A stretch of 30,702 bases of DNA from the NCBI GenBank assembly GCA_030372335.1, contig JAUDCW010000021.1; one strand, written 5' to 3'. The notes beneath the pieces are model-generated. The model did no database searches. It was not told the DNA's origin and was given only the letters and a program-made list of their open reading frames with translations. Source of the DNA: JALCOL01 sp022649665 (lineage in GTDB: Bacteria; Bacillota; Bacilli; Lactobacillales; Enterococcaceae). The translations under genes were made by a program, and so were the position numbers. Shown in pieces: positions 1 to 8,214 of this stretch. How positions within the stretch are numbered: the stretch's first letter is position 1; every line of letters starts with the position of its first letter.

Positions 1-12
1 AAATAGCTTGCT

Positions 13-522
13 TCATCTTTTTTTATTCAAGCGTTTTTCCATGACGATCACAGCTTCTTGTTTGGAATCAACCGCTGTCCTTTTCTTTTCCTTTACGACA
101 AAGCCTGACTGTTTCCAAAAGCGAAACGCTCGCAGATTTTCTTCCAGCACGCCAATGCGCACTTTATTTATTTCCGCTGCTGCAAATCGTTGCATTATTT
201 CTTCGACGATCCGTGTCCCGTGACCGCGTCCTTTAGGGCCGACCAGCAAAAGTCCGATCATTAACGTGTCCTTTTCAGGAAACCCGATCAACAGATCACT
301 TACTGCGACCGCCACCGGACCTTCATAAATCAGCAGAAATTTTTTCCGTTCGCGAGGAAATCCTGACGGGAGCTGCTGACAAGCCTTTTTCACTGTGGCA
401 TGTGTCGGTTCGTCATTCATCAGCCAAAAGTAAGCTCGATTCTGCATGTAAATATCAAACGCAATCTCGGAATTTGCTTCGGTGATCTCAGCAAACGAAT
501 AATTAAATTCTTTTTCTACCAC
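13..522 (-). CDS. GNAT family N-acetyltransferase
   Basis: A 169-residue protein with the GNAT fold, which transfers an acetyl group from acetyl-CoA to an amine. The CoA-binding motif A is visible at about residues 89-110, with the pyrophosphate loop GPKGRGHG at 95-102. The usual C-terminal N-x-x-A-x-x-F-W-x-x-S-G-F pattern follows at 129-141. The start is GTG at 520-522, preceded by GGGGAG six bases upstream. This GTG overlaps the last codons of the upstream dehydrogenase gene, so the two are almost certainly translationally coupled. The substrate cannot be told from sequence. Family assignment is firm; specific function is unknown. No terminator is visible in the few bases left before the window edge. 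Confidence 0.85.
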   Translation of the reverse strand: MVEKEFNYSFAEITEANSEIAFDIYMQNRAYFWLMNDEPTHATVKKACQQLPSGFPRERKKFLLIYEGPVAVAVSDLLIGFPEKDTLMIGLLLVGPKGRGHGTRIVEEIMQRFAAAEINKVRIGVLEENLRAFRFWKQSGFVVKEKKRTAVDSKQEAVIVMEKRLNKKR

Positions 523-1262
523 GGCAACTCCCCGCTTTGATCACTGAAGGTGCCGGTAGTTTTTTGATCCCCTGAACTTGCTAAAGCGACGATCCGCGCA
601 GCACCCTGCGAAACATCCTGCATTCCAGGAAGTTTTGCGGCATCCTTTGGACGGCCGCCAAACTCTGTCGCTGTCCAGCCGGGATTGACCGAGTTAACGG
701 TAATGCCGCTAGCCGCCAGTTCTTTACTGAAACAGATCGTGGCAAAATTAACGGCTGCTTTTGAAGCCTGGTAACCCAATGCAGACGCTTTATAATGCGG
801 CGCATGCGGATCTGCCGCTAAAGTGAGCGAGCCCATATCGCTCGAAAGATTGATGATCTTCCCCCATTCAGCGTTCCGCAAAAGCGGTAAAAAGACTTGC
901 GTCGTGTCCACATTGCCAAAAAAATTCACCTCAAAATCTTCGCGGATCACTTGAAGCGGCAAATCGGAAGGCTCTCGGTGTCCATCAAAGGCAACGCCGG
1001 CATTGTTGATCAAAATATTCAAATAAGCGGTTTTTCGCAAGATTTGGGTACGGGCATCAACTAGACTGGCATGCTTCGTTACATCCAGCTGAACGACTTC
1101 TGCAGCGATCTCCATAGAAATCAATTTCTGAACAGCTGCTTTGCCGCGCGCTAAGTCACGCGAACCCAAGAAGATATAATGCCCTTTTTTCCCAAGTTCT
1201 TTGGCCGTTTCAAAACCGATCCCTTTGTCTGCTCCGGTAATCAAAGTAAAAGTTTGGGCCAT
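516..1262 (-). CDS. SDR family NAD(P)-dependent oxidoreductase
   Basis: A classical short-chain dehydrogenase of 248 residues. It has the N-terminal Rossmann motif TGADKGIG (residues 9-16), the NNAG structural motif (86-89), a serine in NLSS (139-141) and the catalytic pair Tyr164/Lys168 in YQASK. The C-terminal NPGWTATEFGG segment is the usual post-catalytic loop. An upstream in-frame extension to 1340 exists but runs through the csp terminator hairpin; the ATG at 1260-1262 has a strong AAAGGGAGAG ribosome-binding site, so that start was chosen. It overlaps the GNAT gene at its 3' end. Only about 35 bases separate it from the csp terminator and no full promoter is seen there, so read-through from csp is possible. 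Substrate unknown. Confidence 0.88.
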   Translation of the reverse strand: MAQTFTLITGADKGIGFETAKELGKKGHYIFLGSRDLARGKAAVQKLISMEIAAEVVQLDVTKHASLVDARTQILRKTAYLNILINNAGVAFDGHREPSDLPLQVIREDFEVNFFGNVDTTQVFLPLLRNAEWGKIINLSSDMGSLTLAADPHAPHYKASALGYQASKAAVNFATICFSKELAASGITVNSVNPGWTATEFGGRPKDAAKLPGMQDVSQGAARIVALASSGDQKTTGTFSDQSGELPW

Positions 1263-1295
1263 CGATTCTCTCCCTTTCTTTAAACGAATGCTTTC

Positions 1296-1330
1296 AATAA
1301 AAAAGACCGAACCCAAATGGATTCGGTCTT
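1296..1330 (-). terminator. Rho-independent terminator of the cold-shock gene
   Basis: On the minus strand a perfect 9-bp stem (AAGACCGAA / TTCGGTCTT, arms 1322-1330 and 1303-1311) with a 10-base loop is followed directly by a T-rich tail (1296-1303). It begins 16 bases after the csp stop codon and lies in front of the SDR gene. Confidence 0.9.
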
Positions 1331-1346
1331 GTAGATTCAAAATGAA

Positions 1347-1547
1347 TTAGTCTTTTGTAACGTTAGTTGCTTGTGGTCCGCGATCTGTTTCTTCAACGTC
1401 AAAAGTTACATTTTGACCTTCTTCCAAAGTTTTGAAACCGTCGCCTTGGATTGCAGAGAAATGTACGAATACATCGCTGCCGTCTTCGCGGGAGATAAAG
1501 CCAAAACCTTTTTCTGCGTTAAACCATTTTACTGTACCATGTTCCAT
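1347..1547 (-). CDS. cspA: CspA-family cold-shock protein
   Basis: A 66-residue single cold-shock domain covering the whole protein. The RNA-binding motifs RNP1 (KGFGFIS, residues 13-19) and RNP2 (VFVHFSAI) are intact, as are the surrounding aromatic residues. Such proteins bind single-stranded RNA and DNA and act as RNA chaperones. The ATG is preceded by GAGGAGG about eight bases upstream. The gene is monocistronic: promoter at 1678-1706, a leader of roughly 120 bases, and a terminator right after the stop. Long leaders are typical of cold-shock genes, where the RNA structure controls translation by temperature. Which paralogue number this is cannot be decided here. Confidence 0.95.
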   Translation of the reverse strand: MEHGTVKWFNAEKGFGFISREDGSDVFVHFSAIQGDGFKTLEEGQNVTFDVEETDRGPQATNVTKD

Positions 1548-1677
1548 GATAAGAATTCCTCCTCGTGCCTATTGCACTTAATAGAATATTTTGTAACTTT
1601 GAAATTTGGTACGATAGAGGTGTTTCTTTTTCATAAAAACAACTTCTAAAAGATACCAATAGCAAATTACATAAATT

Positions 1678-1706
1678 AGTATACCCCATCAGATAACCAA
1701 TTGCAA
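1678..1706 (-). promoter_or_regulatory. Promoter of the cold-shock gene with long 5' leader
   Basis: Minus strand: -35 TTGCAA (1701-1706), 17-base spacer, -10 TATACT (1678-1683). The inferred start site near 1671 gives a leader of about 120 bases before the csp ATG, a length usual for csp mRNAs. The leader itself has no obvious coding content. Confidence 0.75.
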
Positions 1707-1747
1707 GGAATCGGCTCGATCCTGCTAAAATAAAAAAACGTAATACC

Positions 1748-2443
1748 TCACTCTTCACCAAAAAGATATCCCGCCGCCCGCATGCTCAAGTACTTTTCGC
1801 TTCCAATAATGAAATGGTCTAAAATCTCGATCCCGAGCATTTCGCCGCTTTCGATCATCCGCTTGGTAAATGCCAAATCGTTCTTCGACGGTGCCGTATC
1901 GCCTGAGGGATGATTATGAACGATAACAAGCCGCGCGGCTGAGATCTTGACTGCGAGCCGAAAAATCTCACGCGGATGGGCGATCGCTTGATTTAAGCTG
2001 CCGATAAAAATCGTTTGTTCCTTCAATACCTCATTTTTCGTATTCAAATACACTGCGATCATTTTTTCTTGATGCTCATCTTTCAAACGGCGGATCCAAT
2101 AATGCCCCATATCACTGCTGGAGACGACACGGCGTGCTTTCGGCAGATTGGCATATGCGGCCCGTTTCCCTAATTCGAGCGCAGCTTGGATCTCGATCGC
2201 TTTGACACTTCCGATCCCTTTGATGCTCCGCAGCTCCTCGAGGCTGGCCTTTTTCAAATAATACAAATTGTCGAAATACTCCATGATCGAACGCGCGATC
2301 TCGCTCGTCGAGCTGTTTTTTGTACCGGAACCGATCAAGATCATCAGCAGTTCCTGATCGCTCAATACCTCGGTCCCATTTGCTGCCAAGCGTTCGCGCG
2401 GCTGGTCGGCAAGTGCGGGTTCCCGCAAGGTGAAAGAATGCAT
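1748..2443 (-). CDS. radC: RadC family (JAMM/MPN+) protein
   Basis: A 231-residue RadC/UPF0758 protein. An N-terminal helix-hairpin-helix region (about residues 65-95, LRSIKGIGSVKAIEI) precedes the JAMM metallopeptidase-like domain. The metal motif H-x-H-x7-S-x2-D is complete: His176, His178, Ser186, Asp189. The family is widespread in bacteria; the old link to DNA repair is weak and its activity is unsettled. Start ATG has the ribosome-binding site AAGGAGGG. It is the last gene of the valS-folC-HAD-radC run, 32 bases after the HAD gene. In Bacillus radC is followed by mreBCD; here the next genes are csp and the SDR/GNAT pair, so that synteny ends at this point. Confidence 0.93.
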   Translation of the reverse strand: MHSFTLREPALADQPRERLAANGTEVLSDQELLMILIGSGTKNSSTSEIARSIMEYFDNLYYLKKASLEELRSIKGIGSVKAIEIQAALELGKRAAYANLPKARRVVSSSDMGHYWIRRLKDEHQEKMIAVYLNTKNEVLKEQTIFIGSLNQAIAHPREIFRLAVKISAARLVIVHNHPSGDTAPSKNDLAFTKRMIESGEMLGIEILDHFIIGSEKYLSMRAAGYLFGEE

Positions 2444-2475
2444 ATAAATCCCTCCTTACCGAAGAGATACGCAAA

Positions 2476-3135
2476 TCAGCTGAATAAAAACTTCCCGACA
2501 TCATTCAAAGAAGGGATGATCGCCAGTGTCTTCTCTTTCATTTCCGGCGTCGGCGGCAAAAGATCCGGCACCATGATGACCGCGATCTCAGCGGCGGCGC
2601 CTGCGCGTACGCCGTTATAAGAATCTTCAAGCATCAATACTTCATCTTTGGGGACCGCCAGTCTTTTGATCGCCTCGTTTACGATCGCCGGATCCGGTTT
2701 GGCAAGTGGTACATCTTCAGCAGAAACGATCGCAGTAAAAAAATTCTCTAATTTTTTTGATTGCAAAAGAAAATCGATCGCTTCGCGGTTGTTGCTGGAA
2801 GCGATCACACACGGCAGCTGGCGAGCATTCAATCTTTTCAATAATTCCAGCGCGCCGGCTTTCAGCGGGACTTCCCCTTTGGCAAACTGTGCCCGCGTCA
2901 GTGCATAGCTTTCACGAATAAACTGGTTGGTCTTTTCCGCACCGCCGAGCGGATCGAAATCACGATGATAATTATCCCACAGTTCTTCATCAGACAATCC
3001 GATAAAGCGCCGGTAATATGCTTTATCAAAAGGAAAGCGGAATGCATCGGCGACTTTTTGTGCATTATTATAGTAAACTTCTTCTGTATCAAAAAGCAGC
3101 CCATCAAAATCGAAAATAAAACCGTTATATTTCAT
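2476..3135 (-). CDS. HAD hydrolase, beta-phosphoglucomutase-like subfamily
   Basis: A 219-residue HAD phosphatase with a helical cap (type C1). Motif I is DFDGLL (Asp9 nucleophile, Asp11 acid/base), motif II is the Ser in IASSNN, motif III the Lys in LAKPDP, and motif IV is EDSYNG. These mark the family that acts on small sugar phosphates or related metabolites. Its ATG overlaps the end of folC by 11 bases, and its ribosome-binding site (GGAGAA) lies inside folC, so translation is coupled. The neighbourhood raises the possibility of a folate-pathway dephosphorylation, but this is inference only. Confidence 0.87.
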   Translation of the reverse strand: MKYNGFIFDFDGLLFDTEEVYYNNAQKVADAFRFPFDKAYYRRFIGLSDEELWDNYHRDFDPLGGAEKTNQFIRESYALTRAQFAKGEVPLKAGALELLKRLNARQLPCVIASSNNREAIDFLLQSKKLENFFTAIVSAEDVPLAKPDPAIVNEAIKRLAVPKDEVLMLEDSYNGVRAGAAAEIAVIMVPDLLPPTPEMKEKTLAIIPSLNDVGKFLFS

Positions 3136-4444
3136 TTTTTTCTCCTTCCAGTAAAGCGGCTCGAATTTCAGAAATGAAATAAAGCGACCCGGTGAAAAGG
3201 ATCAAATCGTCCGTTTCATTCAGATTGGCTAAGGCATCCGCCAAGCCTTCCTGCCAAGCCGAAACGACTTGGATCTTCCCGCCGCTGAAGGCCGCTAGCT
3301 GCGCCTCGGAACGCGCACGCGGGTATTCAAACGGCGTCAAATAGATTTTCACCCCAGGAAGTTTGGCGAGAGGCGCAAGGATCGCAGTCAGGTCTTTCGT
3401 TGCTAAACTTCCGATGATCAAAAAGAGCTGGCGGCCTGAAAACTCTTTGCGAAGATTTTCTGCCAACCGCTGAGCAGCCGGCGCATTATGCGCACCATCC
3501 AGCATGATCAAAGGCTCCGTCGAAATGATCTCCATCCGACCTGGCCAGCGCGTCTTGTCCAACCCTTTTTTTATGTCATTTCGCGTGATCGAAAGGCCGA
3601 GCTTCTCAGCAAACAGTCGTGCAGCTTCGAGTGCAACCGCGGCATTTTCGGCTTGGTGTTTGCCGATCAGCGGTGTTCGGAGATGCGGCCAGCGCACCGT
3701 TCTATCACTGAATGAAAAATTTTCAAACAATTCGCCGTCTAAAATCCCGCTGTCCGCGAAAAAATCACGCCCCAATTCATAGAGCGGTGCTTCCGCTTTT
3801 TCAGCCGTCTCCGCTACTACGGTCCGCGCCGCGTCCGGCAGTTTCCCGGCAACAATCGGGATCCCGCTTTTGATGATCCCCGCTTTTTGTGCGGCGATCT
3901 TTGCAAGCGTATCGCCTAAAAGATCCATATGATCCATCCCGATCGTTGTGATCACACTCACTAGCGGCGTAAGGACATTCGTACTGTCTAAAAGCCCGCC
4001 GATCCCAACTTCAATGACAGCTGCATCGACGTTGATCCGCGCAAAATAATCGAAAGCAGCAGCTGTCAAGATCTCAAACTCAGTGATCCCTGAAAGTTCC
4101 GGCTGCTGATCGAGCGCTTCTACGAACGGCTGGACACGCTTCAATTCTTCCAGCAGATCAGCATCTGTGATCGGCTGCGAGTCGACTGCGATCCGTTCAT
4201 TAAATGTTTCGATGAAAGGCGAAGTAAAACTCCCGACTGTCAAGCCTGTTTCCGCTAAAATATTTCGCAGATACGCCGTCACCGAGCCTTTGCCGTTTGT
4301 TCCCGCCACGTGGATCGCGCGCAAGCGGCGTTCCGGATTCCCAAGCATCGCTAAAAGCCGCATGACGCGGATCAGTCCCGGCCGGCCATTGAAATTCCGC
4401 CGCTGATGCAGCCACGCGACCGCTTCTTCAACTGTTTCAAACAC
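3125..4444 (-). CDS. folC: Bifunctional folylpolyglutamate/dihydrofolate synthase
   Basis: A 439-residue Mur-ligase family enzyme that adds L-glutamate to (dihydro)folate in an ATP-dependent reaction. Visible motifs are the P-loop AGTNGKGS (47-54), TSPF (74-77), TEFE (121-124), the VIEVGIGG block (143-150), GMDHMDLLG (169-177) and DGAHN (316-320), all in family order. Length is normal. The start is GTG (4442-4444) with AAAGGAG about ten bases upstream. It follows valS, separated by a 62-base gap that contains a strong hairpin, and overlaps the next HAD gene. The valS-folC order is conserved in Bacillus. Whether it performs the FolC, FPGS or both reactions is not decided by the sequence. Confidence 0.94.
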   Translation of the reverse strand: MFETVEEAVAWLHQRRNFNGRPGLIRVMRLLAMLGNPERRLRAIHVAGTNGKGSVTAYLRNILAETGLTVGSFTSPFIETFNERIAVDSQPITDADLLEELKRVQPFVEALDQQPELSGITEFEILTAAAFDYFARINVDAAVIEVGIGGLLDSTNVLTPLVSVITTIGMDHMDLLGDTLAKIAAQKAGIIKSGIPIVAGKLPDAARTVVAETAEKAEAPLYELGRDFFADSGILDGELFENFSFSDRTVRWPHLRTPLIGKHQAENAAVALEAARLFAEKLGLSITRNDIKKGLDKTRWPGRMEIISTEPLIMLDGAHNAPAAQRLAENLRKEFSGRQLFLIIGSLATKDLTAILAPLAKLPGVKIYLTPFEYPRARSEAQLAAFSGGKIQVVSAWQEGLADALANLNETDDLILFTGSLYFISEIRAALLEGEKNEI

Positions 4445-4466
4445 TTCTCAATCGCTCCTTTGCAAA

Positions 4467-4500
4467 GAGAGACCGCGGCAAAAATTTGCCATGGTCTCTC
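4467..4500 (-). promoter_or_regulatory. Hairpin between valS and folC (attenuator or processing site)
   Basis: Arms GAGAGACC (4467-4474) and GGTCTCTC (4493-4500) form a perfect 8-bp stem with an inner GGCAAA/TTTGCC pairing. On the transcribed minus strand it is followed only by TTTGC and then by the folC ribosome-binding site. The weak U tract suggests partial termination, an RNA processing site or control of folC translation rather than a full stop. Confidence 0.6.
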
Positions 4501-4506
4501 GCCGCT

Positions 4507-7146
4507 CTATTCGATCGTCCGCAAAGTTTCGATGCGTTCGGCGACCGCTTTTTGTTTCGTTACATAATCAGTTTCTTTTGCGCGTTCTTCTGCGACGACT
4601 TTTTCCGGGGCATTTTCCACAAAACGCTGATTAGCCAGTTTGCCTTGGACCCGTTTGACTTCACTGTCCCATTTTTTCAGTTCTTTTTCAAGCCGCGCGA
4701 TTTCTTCTTTGATGTCGATCAAGCCGGCCAGCGGCAGATAGATCGCAGCTCCTTTGATCACGGCACTCATTGCCAAGTCTGGTGCTTCGATCGTGGTATT
4801 GATCCGAAGCTCTTCAGGATTAGTGAAACGTTCGATATATTCAATATTATCCAATAAGAATTTTTCGATCGTTTTGTCTTTTGGTTCAATAAAGAGCGTG
4901 ATCGGCTTGGAAAGCGGGGTATTGACTTCAGCACGAATATTGCGGACCGCGCGGATCAGTTCCATCAAAACTTCCATCCCGCGGGCTGAAGCCGTATCTG
5001 ACAATGCGGGACGCGCGACCGGCCAAGAAGCCGTCACCAGCGAGATCCCTTCGTGCGGCAGTTGCGCCCAAATCTTTTCGGTGACAAACGGCATGATCGG
5101 ATGCAAAAGACGCAGAATATTGTCAAGCACATCTACTAAGACGCTCCGTGTGGTCAGTTTTGCGGCATCGTCCTCGCCGTACAATACTTCTTTACTCATT
5201 TCGATATACCAGTCGCAGAAATCATCCCAAATAAAATTATACAAATACCGGCCGGCCTCGCCAAACTCAAAACGATCGAAGAGATCAGTTACTTTTTCGA
5301 TCGTTTCATTCAGGCGTGTCAAGATCCAGCGGTCAGCAACATTCTTTTCACCGGTCAGATCGATATCTTTTGCCGTCAACTCTTCCGTGTTCATCAAGAC
5401 GAAGCGCGAAGCATTCCAGATCTTGTTGATAAAGTTCCAAGCCGCATCCATTTTTTCATAACTGAAGCGCGTATCTTGTCCGGGCGCCGAGCCGTTTGAT
5501 AAGAACCAGCGCAGCGCATCAGCGCCGTATTTGTCGATGACTTCCATCGGATCGATCCCGTTGCCGAGCGACTTGCTCATCTTGCGTCCCTGTTCATCGC
5601 GGATCAGACCATGGATCAAAACATTTTGAAATGGACGTTCGCCAGTAAATTCCAAACTTTGGAAGATCATCCGGCTGACCCAGAAGAAAATAATGTCATA
5701 ACCGGTGACCAGTGTATTTGTCGGGAAGTAGCGCTTGTAATCAGGTGAATCAGTATCCGGCCAGCCCATCGTTGAAAATGGCCACAAAGCCGAAGAAAAC
5801 CAAGTATCCAGCACATCAGGATCCTGTTCCCAATTTTCCGGATCACGCGGCGCTTCCATACCGACATAGATCTCACCGGTCTTTTTATGATACCAAGCCG
5901 GGATCTGGTGCCCCCACCAAAGCTGACGTGAGATCACCCAGTCGTGAATATTTTCCATCCAATGCAGGAAGGTTTGATTGAAGCGCGGCGGGATGAACTC
6001 GACGGCGTCAGCAGTTGCTTGATTGTCGATCGCACGCTGCGCCAATGGCTTCATTTTTACGAACCATTGCGTGGAAAGGCGCGGCTCGACCATCACACCG
6101 GTCCGCTCCGAGTGGCCGACGCTGTGTGTGATTTTTTCGATCTTAGTCAAAACGCCGGCTTCTTGCAAATCATGAACGATCGCTTTGCGCGCCGCGAAAC
6201 GATCCATTCCCGCGTATTTTCCGGCTTTTTCATTCATCGTTGCGTCCGGGTTCATGACATTGATGCGCGGCAAATTATGGCGGTTGCCGACTTCAAAGTC
6301 ATTCGGATCATGCGCCGGTGTGATCTTAACGACGCCAGTCCCAAATTCCATATCAGCGTGTTCGTCGCCGATGATCGGGATCGGTTTGTTGACGATCGGC
6401 AAGATCACATTTTTGCCGATCAAATGCTGATAGCGTTTGTCCTTCGGGTTGACTGCCACGGCTGTATCACCGAGCATCGTTTCCGGACGCGTCGTCGCCA
6501 ACTCCAAATAACCCGATCCGTCTTCCAGCGGATAGTTCATATGATAGAATGCTCCGTCGACATCTTTGTGCACGACTTCAATGTCCGAAAGCGCCGTTTG
6601 GGCCTGCGGATCCCAATTGATGATATATTCGCCGCGATAGATCAAGCCCTTCTCATATAAACGAACAAAAACGGTGCGGACGGCTTTGTTCAATCCTTCG
6701 TCCAAAGTGAAGCGTTCGCGTGAATAATCAACAGAGATCCCGAGTTTCGCCCATTGTTCGCGGATATGGTTGGCATATTCTTCTTTCCATTCCCAGACTT
6801 TTTCAACGAAACGCTCGCGTCCCAAGTCATAGCGCGAAATATTTTCTTTTGCCAATTTTTCTTCCACTTTCGCTTGGGTAGCGATCCCGGCATGGTCCAT
6901 CCCCGGCAGCCAAAGCGTGTCATACCCTTGCATTCTTTTTTGGCGGATGATGATATCTTGCAGCGTTGTGTCCCACGCATGCCCTAAATGCAGCTTGCCG
7001 GTCACATTCGGCGGCGGGATCACGATCGAATATGGTTTGGCCTTTTTGTCGCCGCTCGGTTTGAATAATTCTTTCTCCAGCCAAAAGTCATAACAGCCTT
7101 CTTCGACTTCTTGCGGATTGTATTTTGCTGAAATATTTTTTGCCAC
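4507..7146 (-). CDS. valS: Valyl-tRNA synthetase
   Basis: An 879-residue class I synthetase that charges tRNA-Val. The HIGH-type motif is KLHLGHA (51-57) and the KMSKS loop is at 522-526. The editing (CP1) domain with TTRPETMLGD (218-227) lies between them and removes misacylated threonine. A C-terminal coiled-coil tRNA-binding arm (about 808-879, ARLEKELKKWDSEVKRVQGK region) is present. Length is as expected. The start is GTG (7144-7146) with AAAGGAAG upstream. The gene is preceded by a complete T-box leader with a GUA specifier, so expression responds to uncharged tRNA-Val. It heads the cluster that continues into folC. Confidence 0.97.
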   Translation of the reverse strand: MAKNISAKYNPQEVEEGCYDFWLEKELFKPSGDKKAKPYSIVIPPPNVTGKLHLGHAWDTTLQDIIIRQKRMQGYDTLWLPGMDHAGIATQAKVEEKLAKENISRYDLGRERFVEKVWEWKEEYANHIREQWAKLGISVDYSRERFTLDEGLNKAVRTVFVRLYEKGLIYRGEYIINWDPQAQTALSDIEVVHKDVDGAFYHMNYPLEDGSGYLELATTRPETMLGDTAVAVNPKDKRYQHLIGKNVILPIVNKPIPIIGDEHADMEFGTGVVKITPAHDPNDFEVGNRHNLPRINVMNPDATMNEKAGKYAGMDRFAARKAIVHDLQEAGVLTKIEKITHSVGHSERTGVMVEPRLSTQWFVKMKPLAQRAIDNQATADAVEFIPPRFNQTFLHWMENIHDWVISRQLWWGHQIPAWYHKKTGEIYVGMEAPRDPENWEQDPDVLDTWFSSALWPFSTMGWPDTDSPDYKRYFPTNTLVTGYDIIFFWVSRMIFQSLEFTGERPFQNVLIHGLIRDEQGRKMSKSLGNGIDPMEVIDKYGADALRWFLSNGSAPGQDTRFSYEKMDAAWNFINKIWNASRFVLMNTEELTAKDIDLTGEKNVADRWILTRLNETIEKVTDLFDRFEFGEAGRYLYNFIWDDFCDWYIEMSKEVLYGEDDAAKLTTRSVLVDVLDNILRLLHPIMPFVTEKIWAQLPHEGISLVTASWPVARPALSDTASARGMEVLMELIRAVRNIRAEVNTPLSKPITLFIEPKDKTIEKFLLDNIEYIERFTNPEELRINTTIEAPDLAMSAVIKGAAIYLPLAGLIDIKEEIARLEKELKKWDSEVKRVQGKLANQRFVENAPEKVVAEERAKETDYVTKQKAVAERIETLRTIE

Positions 7147-7164
7147 TGCTGATTCTTCCTTTCT

Positions 7165-7405
7165 TTTTCCATTAAAAAAAGCGTTCTAGACAAATTGTCT
7201 AGGACGCTTTTGCGCGGTACCACCTAAATTGCAGCAACGTGCTGCCTCTCGAGCACCTTAACGCGGTGAACGTGCTTTTCTACTGGATCAAATCGTTCAA
7301 AAAGCGGACTCGCAAGCTACTTTCAATCATTTCTTTGAAAGGCTTGCACCGGCCGCCTTCTCGCTAACACAAAGAAATCATTTACTACTCTTGGTCATTG
7401 TCTCC
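7165..7405 (-). ncRNA. T-box riboswitch leader of valS (specifier GUA)
   Basis: Read on the minus strand. The T-box core AGGTGGTACCGCG (complement of 7214-7226) is followed by a terminator. Stem I has the distal-loop sequence CGGTGCAAGCC and paired arms ATTTCTTTG / CAAAGAAAT. The specifier loop reads GAAA-GTA, placing the codon GUA (Val) at 7318-7320, the same position as the Gly codon in the well-studied glyQS T-box (GAAA-GGC). This matches the downstream valS gene. Uncharged tRNA-Val would stabilise the antiterminator and permit transcription. The exact transcript start is inferred from the promoter. Confidence 0.95.
7174..7212 (-). terminator. Regulated terminator of the valS T-box
   Basis: On the minus strand the stem AAAAGCGTCCTAGACA pairs with TGTCTAGAACGCTTTT (one mismatch-like step) around an AATT loop and runs into seven Ts. 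It directly follows the T-box sequence, whose bases pair in the competing antiterminator. Confidence 0.92.
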
Positions 7406-7408
7406 GTC

Positions 7409-7438
7409 ATTGTATATGATAAATCAGGATTTTGTCAA
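7409..7438 (-). promoter_or_regulatory. valS promoter overlapping the 3' end of rex
   Basis: Minus strand -35 TTGACA (7433-7438, consensus) with -10 TATACA (7411-7416, 16-base spacer) or TACAAT (7409-7414, 18-base spacer). The -35 lies inside the last codons of rex, so valS transcription starts within about 25 bases of the rex stop. Confidence 0.75.
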
Positions 7439-8104
7439 TTGCGAAGCGGCACCGTTCACCTTATTGATGTAATTGTCATTATAATAGATCAGTGTCAAAA
7501 GTTCAGTCGTCAAGTCGAGATATTGAACGACGACATTTGCCGGAACATTGACCGGATTCGGCGCAAAATTCAAGATCGCCGTGACCCCGGCCTTCACCAG
7601 CTGATCGATCGCCGCTTGCGAATGTTCGCTCGGGACAGTGGAGATCGCCACTGTACAATTATTGTCTGCGATCTGGCGGTCCAAATCCGCCATCGAGCAG
7701 ATCTTTAACCCGGCGATCTCATTCCCGATGATTTTCGGGTCGTTATCGAATGCGCACACGATATTTACATTTTCATTTCTTCTAAAATTATTGTATAACA
7801 AAGCTTTCCCAAGGTTGCCGCAGCCGACCAGTGCGATGCGTTTTTCTTCCCACGAATGCAGGATCTGGCTGAACACCTCGATCAAATAGCTGACTTCATA
7901 GCCGTAGCCGCTGCGTCCCAATTCGCCCAAATGCGAGAAATCGCGACGGATCGTCGCCGAAGGAATTTGCGTCAGTTCGCTGAATTCACGTGACTTGATT
8001 CGATGCACCCCGGACTTGTCCAGCATCTTCAAATACCGCAGATAAACCGGCAAACGCTTTGAAGTTGCTTTCGGGATTTTTTTATTATATCGATTGGCTT
8101 CCAT
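7424..8104 (-). CDS. rex: Redox-sensing transcriptional repressor Rex
   Basis: A 226-residue Rex protein. The N-terminal winged-helix domain (about 10-80) includes the recognition segment SATIRRDFSHLG (49-60). The Rossmann domain begins with the NAD(H) motif GCGNLG (94-99), with the acidic FDND segment after the second strand, and the C-terminal domain-swapping helix is present. Rex senses the NADH/NAD+ ratio and represses fermentation and redox genes when NADH is low. ATG start with AAAGAGG. The gene has its own promoter and a Rex-box-like site just upstream, which points to autoregulation. It sits between thiI and the valS T-box, with no sign of cotranscription with either. Confidence 0.95.
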   Translation of the reverse strand: MEANRYNKKIPKATSKRLPVYLRYLKMLDKSGVHRIKSREFSELTQIPSATIRRDFSHLGELGRSGYGYEVSYLIEVFSQILHSWEEKRIALVGCGNLGKALLYNNFRRNENVNIVCAFDNDPKIIGNEIAGLKICSMADLDRQIADNNCTVAISTVPSEHSQAAIDQLVKAGVTAILNFAPNPVNVPANVVVQYLDLTTELLTLIYYNDNYINKVNGAASQLTKS

Positions 8105-8136
8105 GTCGATGCCTCTTTCACTTCAAGGATACAATC

Positions 8137-8165
8137 AGTGTATCACGCGAAAAAAAACATTTCAA
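8137..8165 (-). promoter_or_regulatory. rex promoter
   Basis: Minus strand -35 TTGAAA (8160-8165), 17-base spacer, -10 TACACT (8137-8142). A small dyad, GATACA / TGTATC (8128-8144), overlaps the -10. The start of transcription would be about 25 bases before the rex ATG. Confidence 0.7.
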
Positions 8166-8170
8166 CGAAT

Positions 8171-8188
8171 TTGTGAAAAGATGTACAA
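8171..8188. promoter_or_regulatory. Candidate Rex operator
   Basis: The 18-base TTGTGAAAAGATGTACAA matches the established Rex consensus TTGTGAA-N4-TTCACAA: the left half is perfect and the right half agrees at five of seven positions. It lies five bases upstream of the rex -35 element, a sensible place for autoregulation. Confidence 0.65.
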
Positions 8189-8214
8189 ATTTAACAAGTC
8201 TTTTGCCAGCTGTT

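Noticed and set aside
1263..1340. Extended start of the SDR frame
   Set aside because: It passes through the csp terminator; the internal ATG has a much better ribosome-binding site.
5944..6660. Long plus-strand frames opposite valS
   Set aside because: Mirror frames of a highly conserved gene, with no start signals and no recognisable domain.
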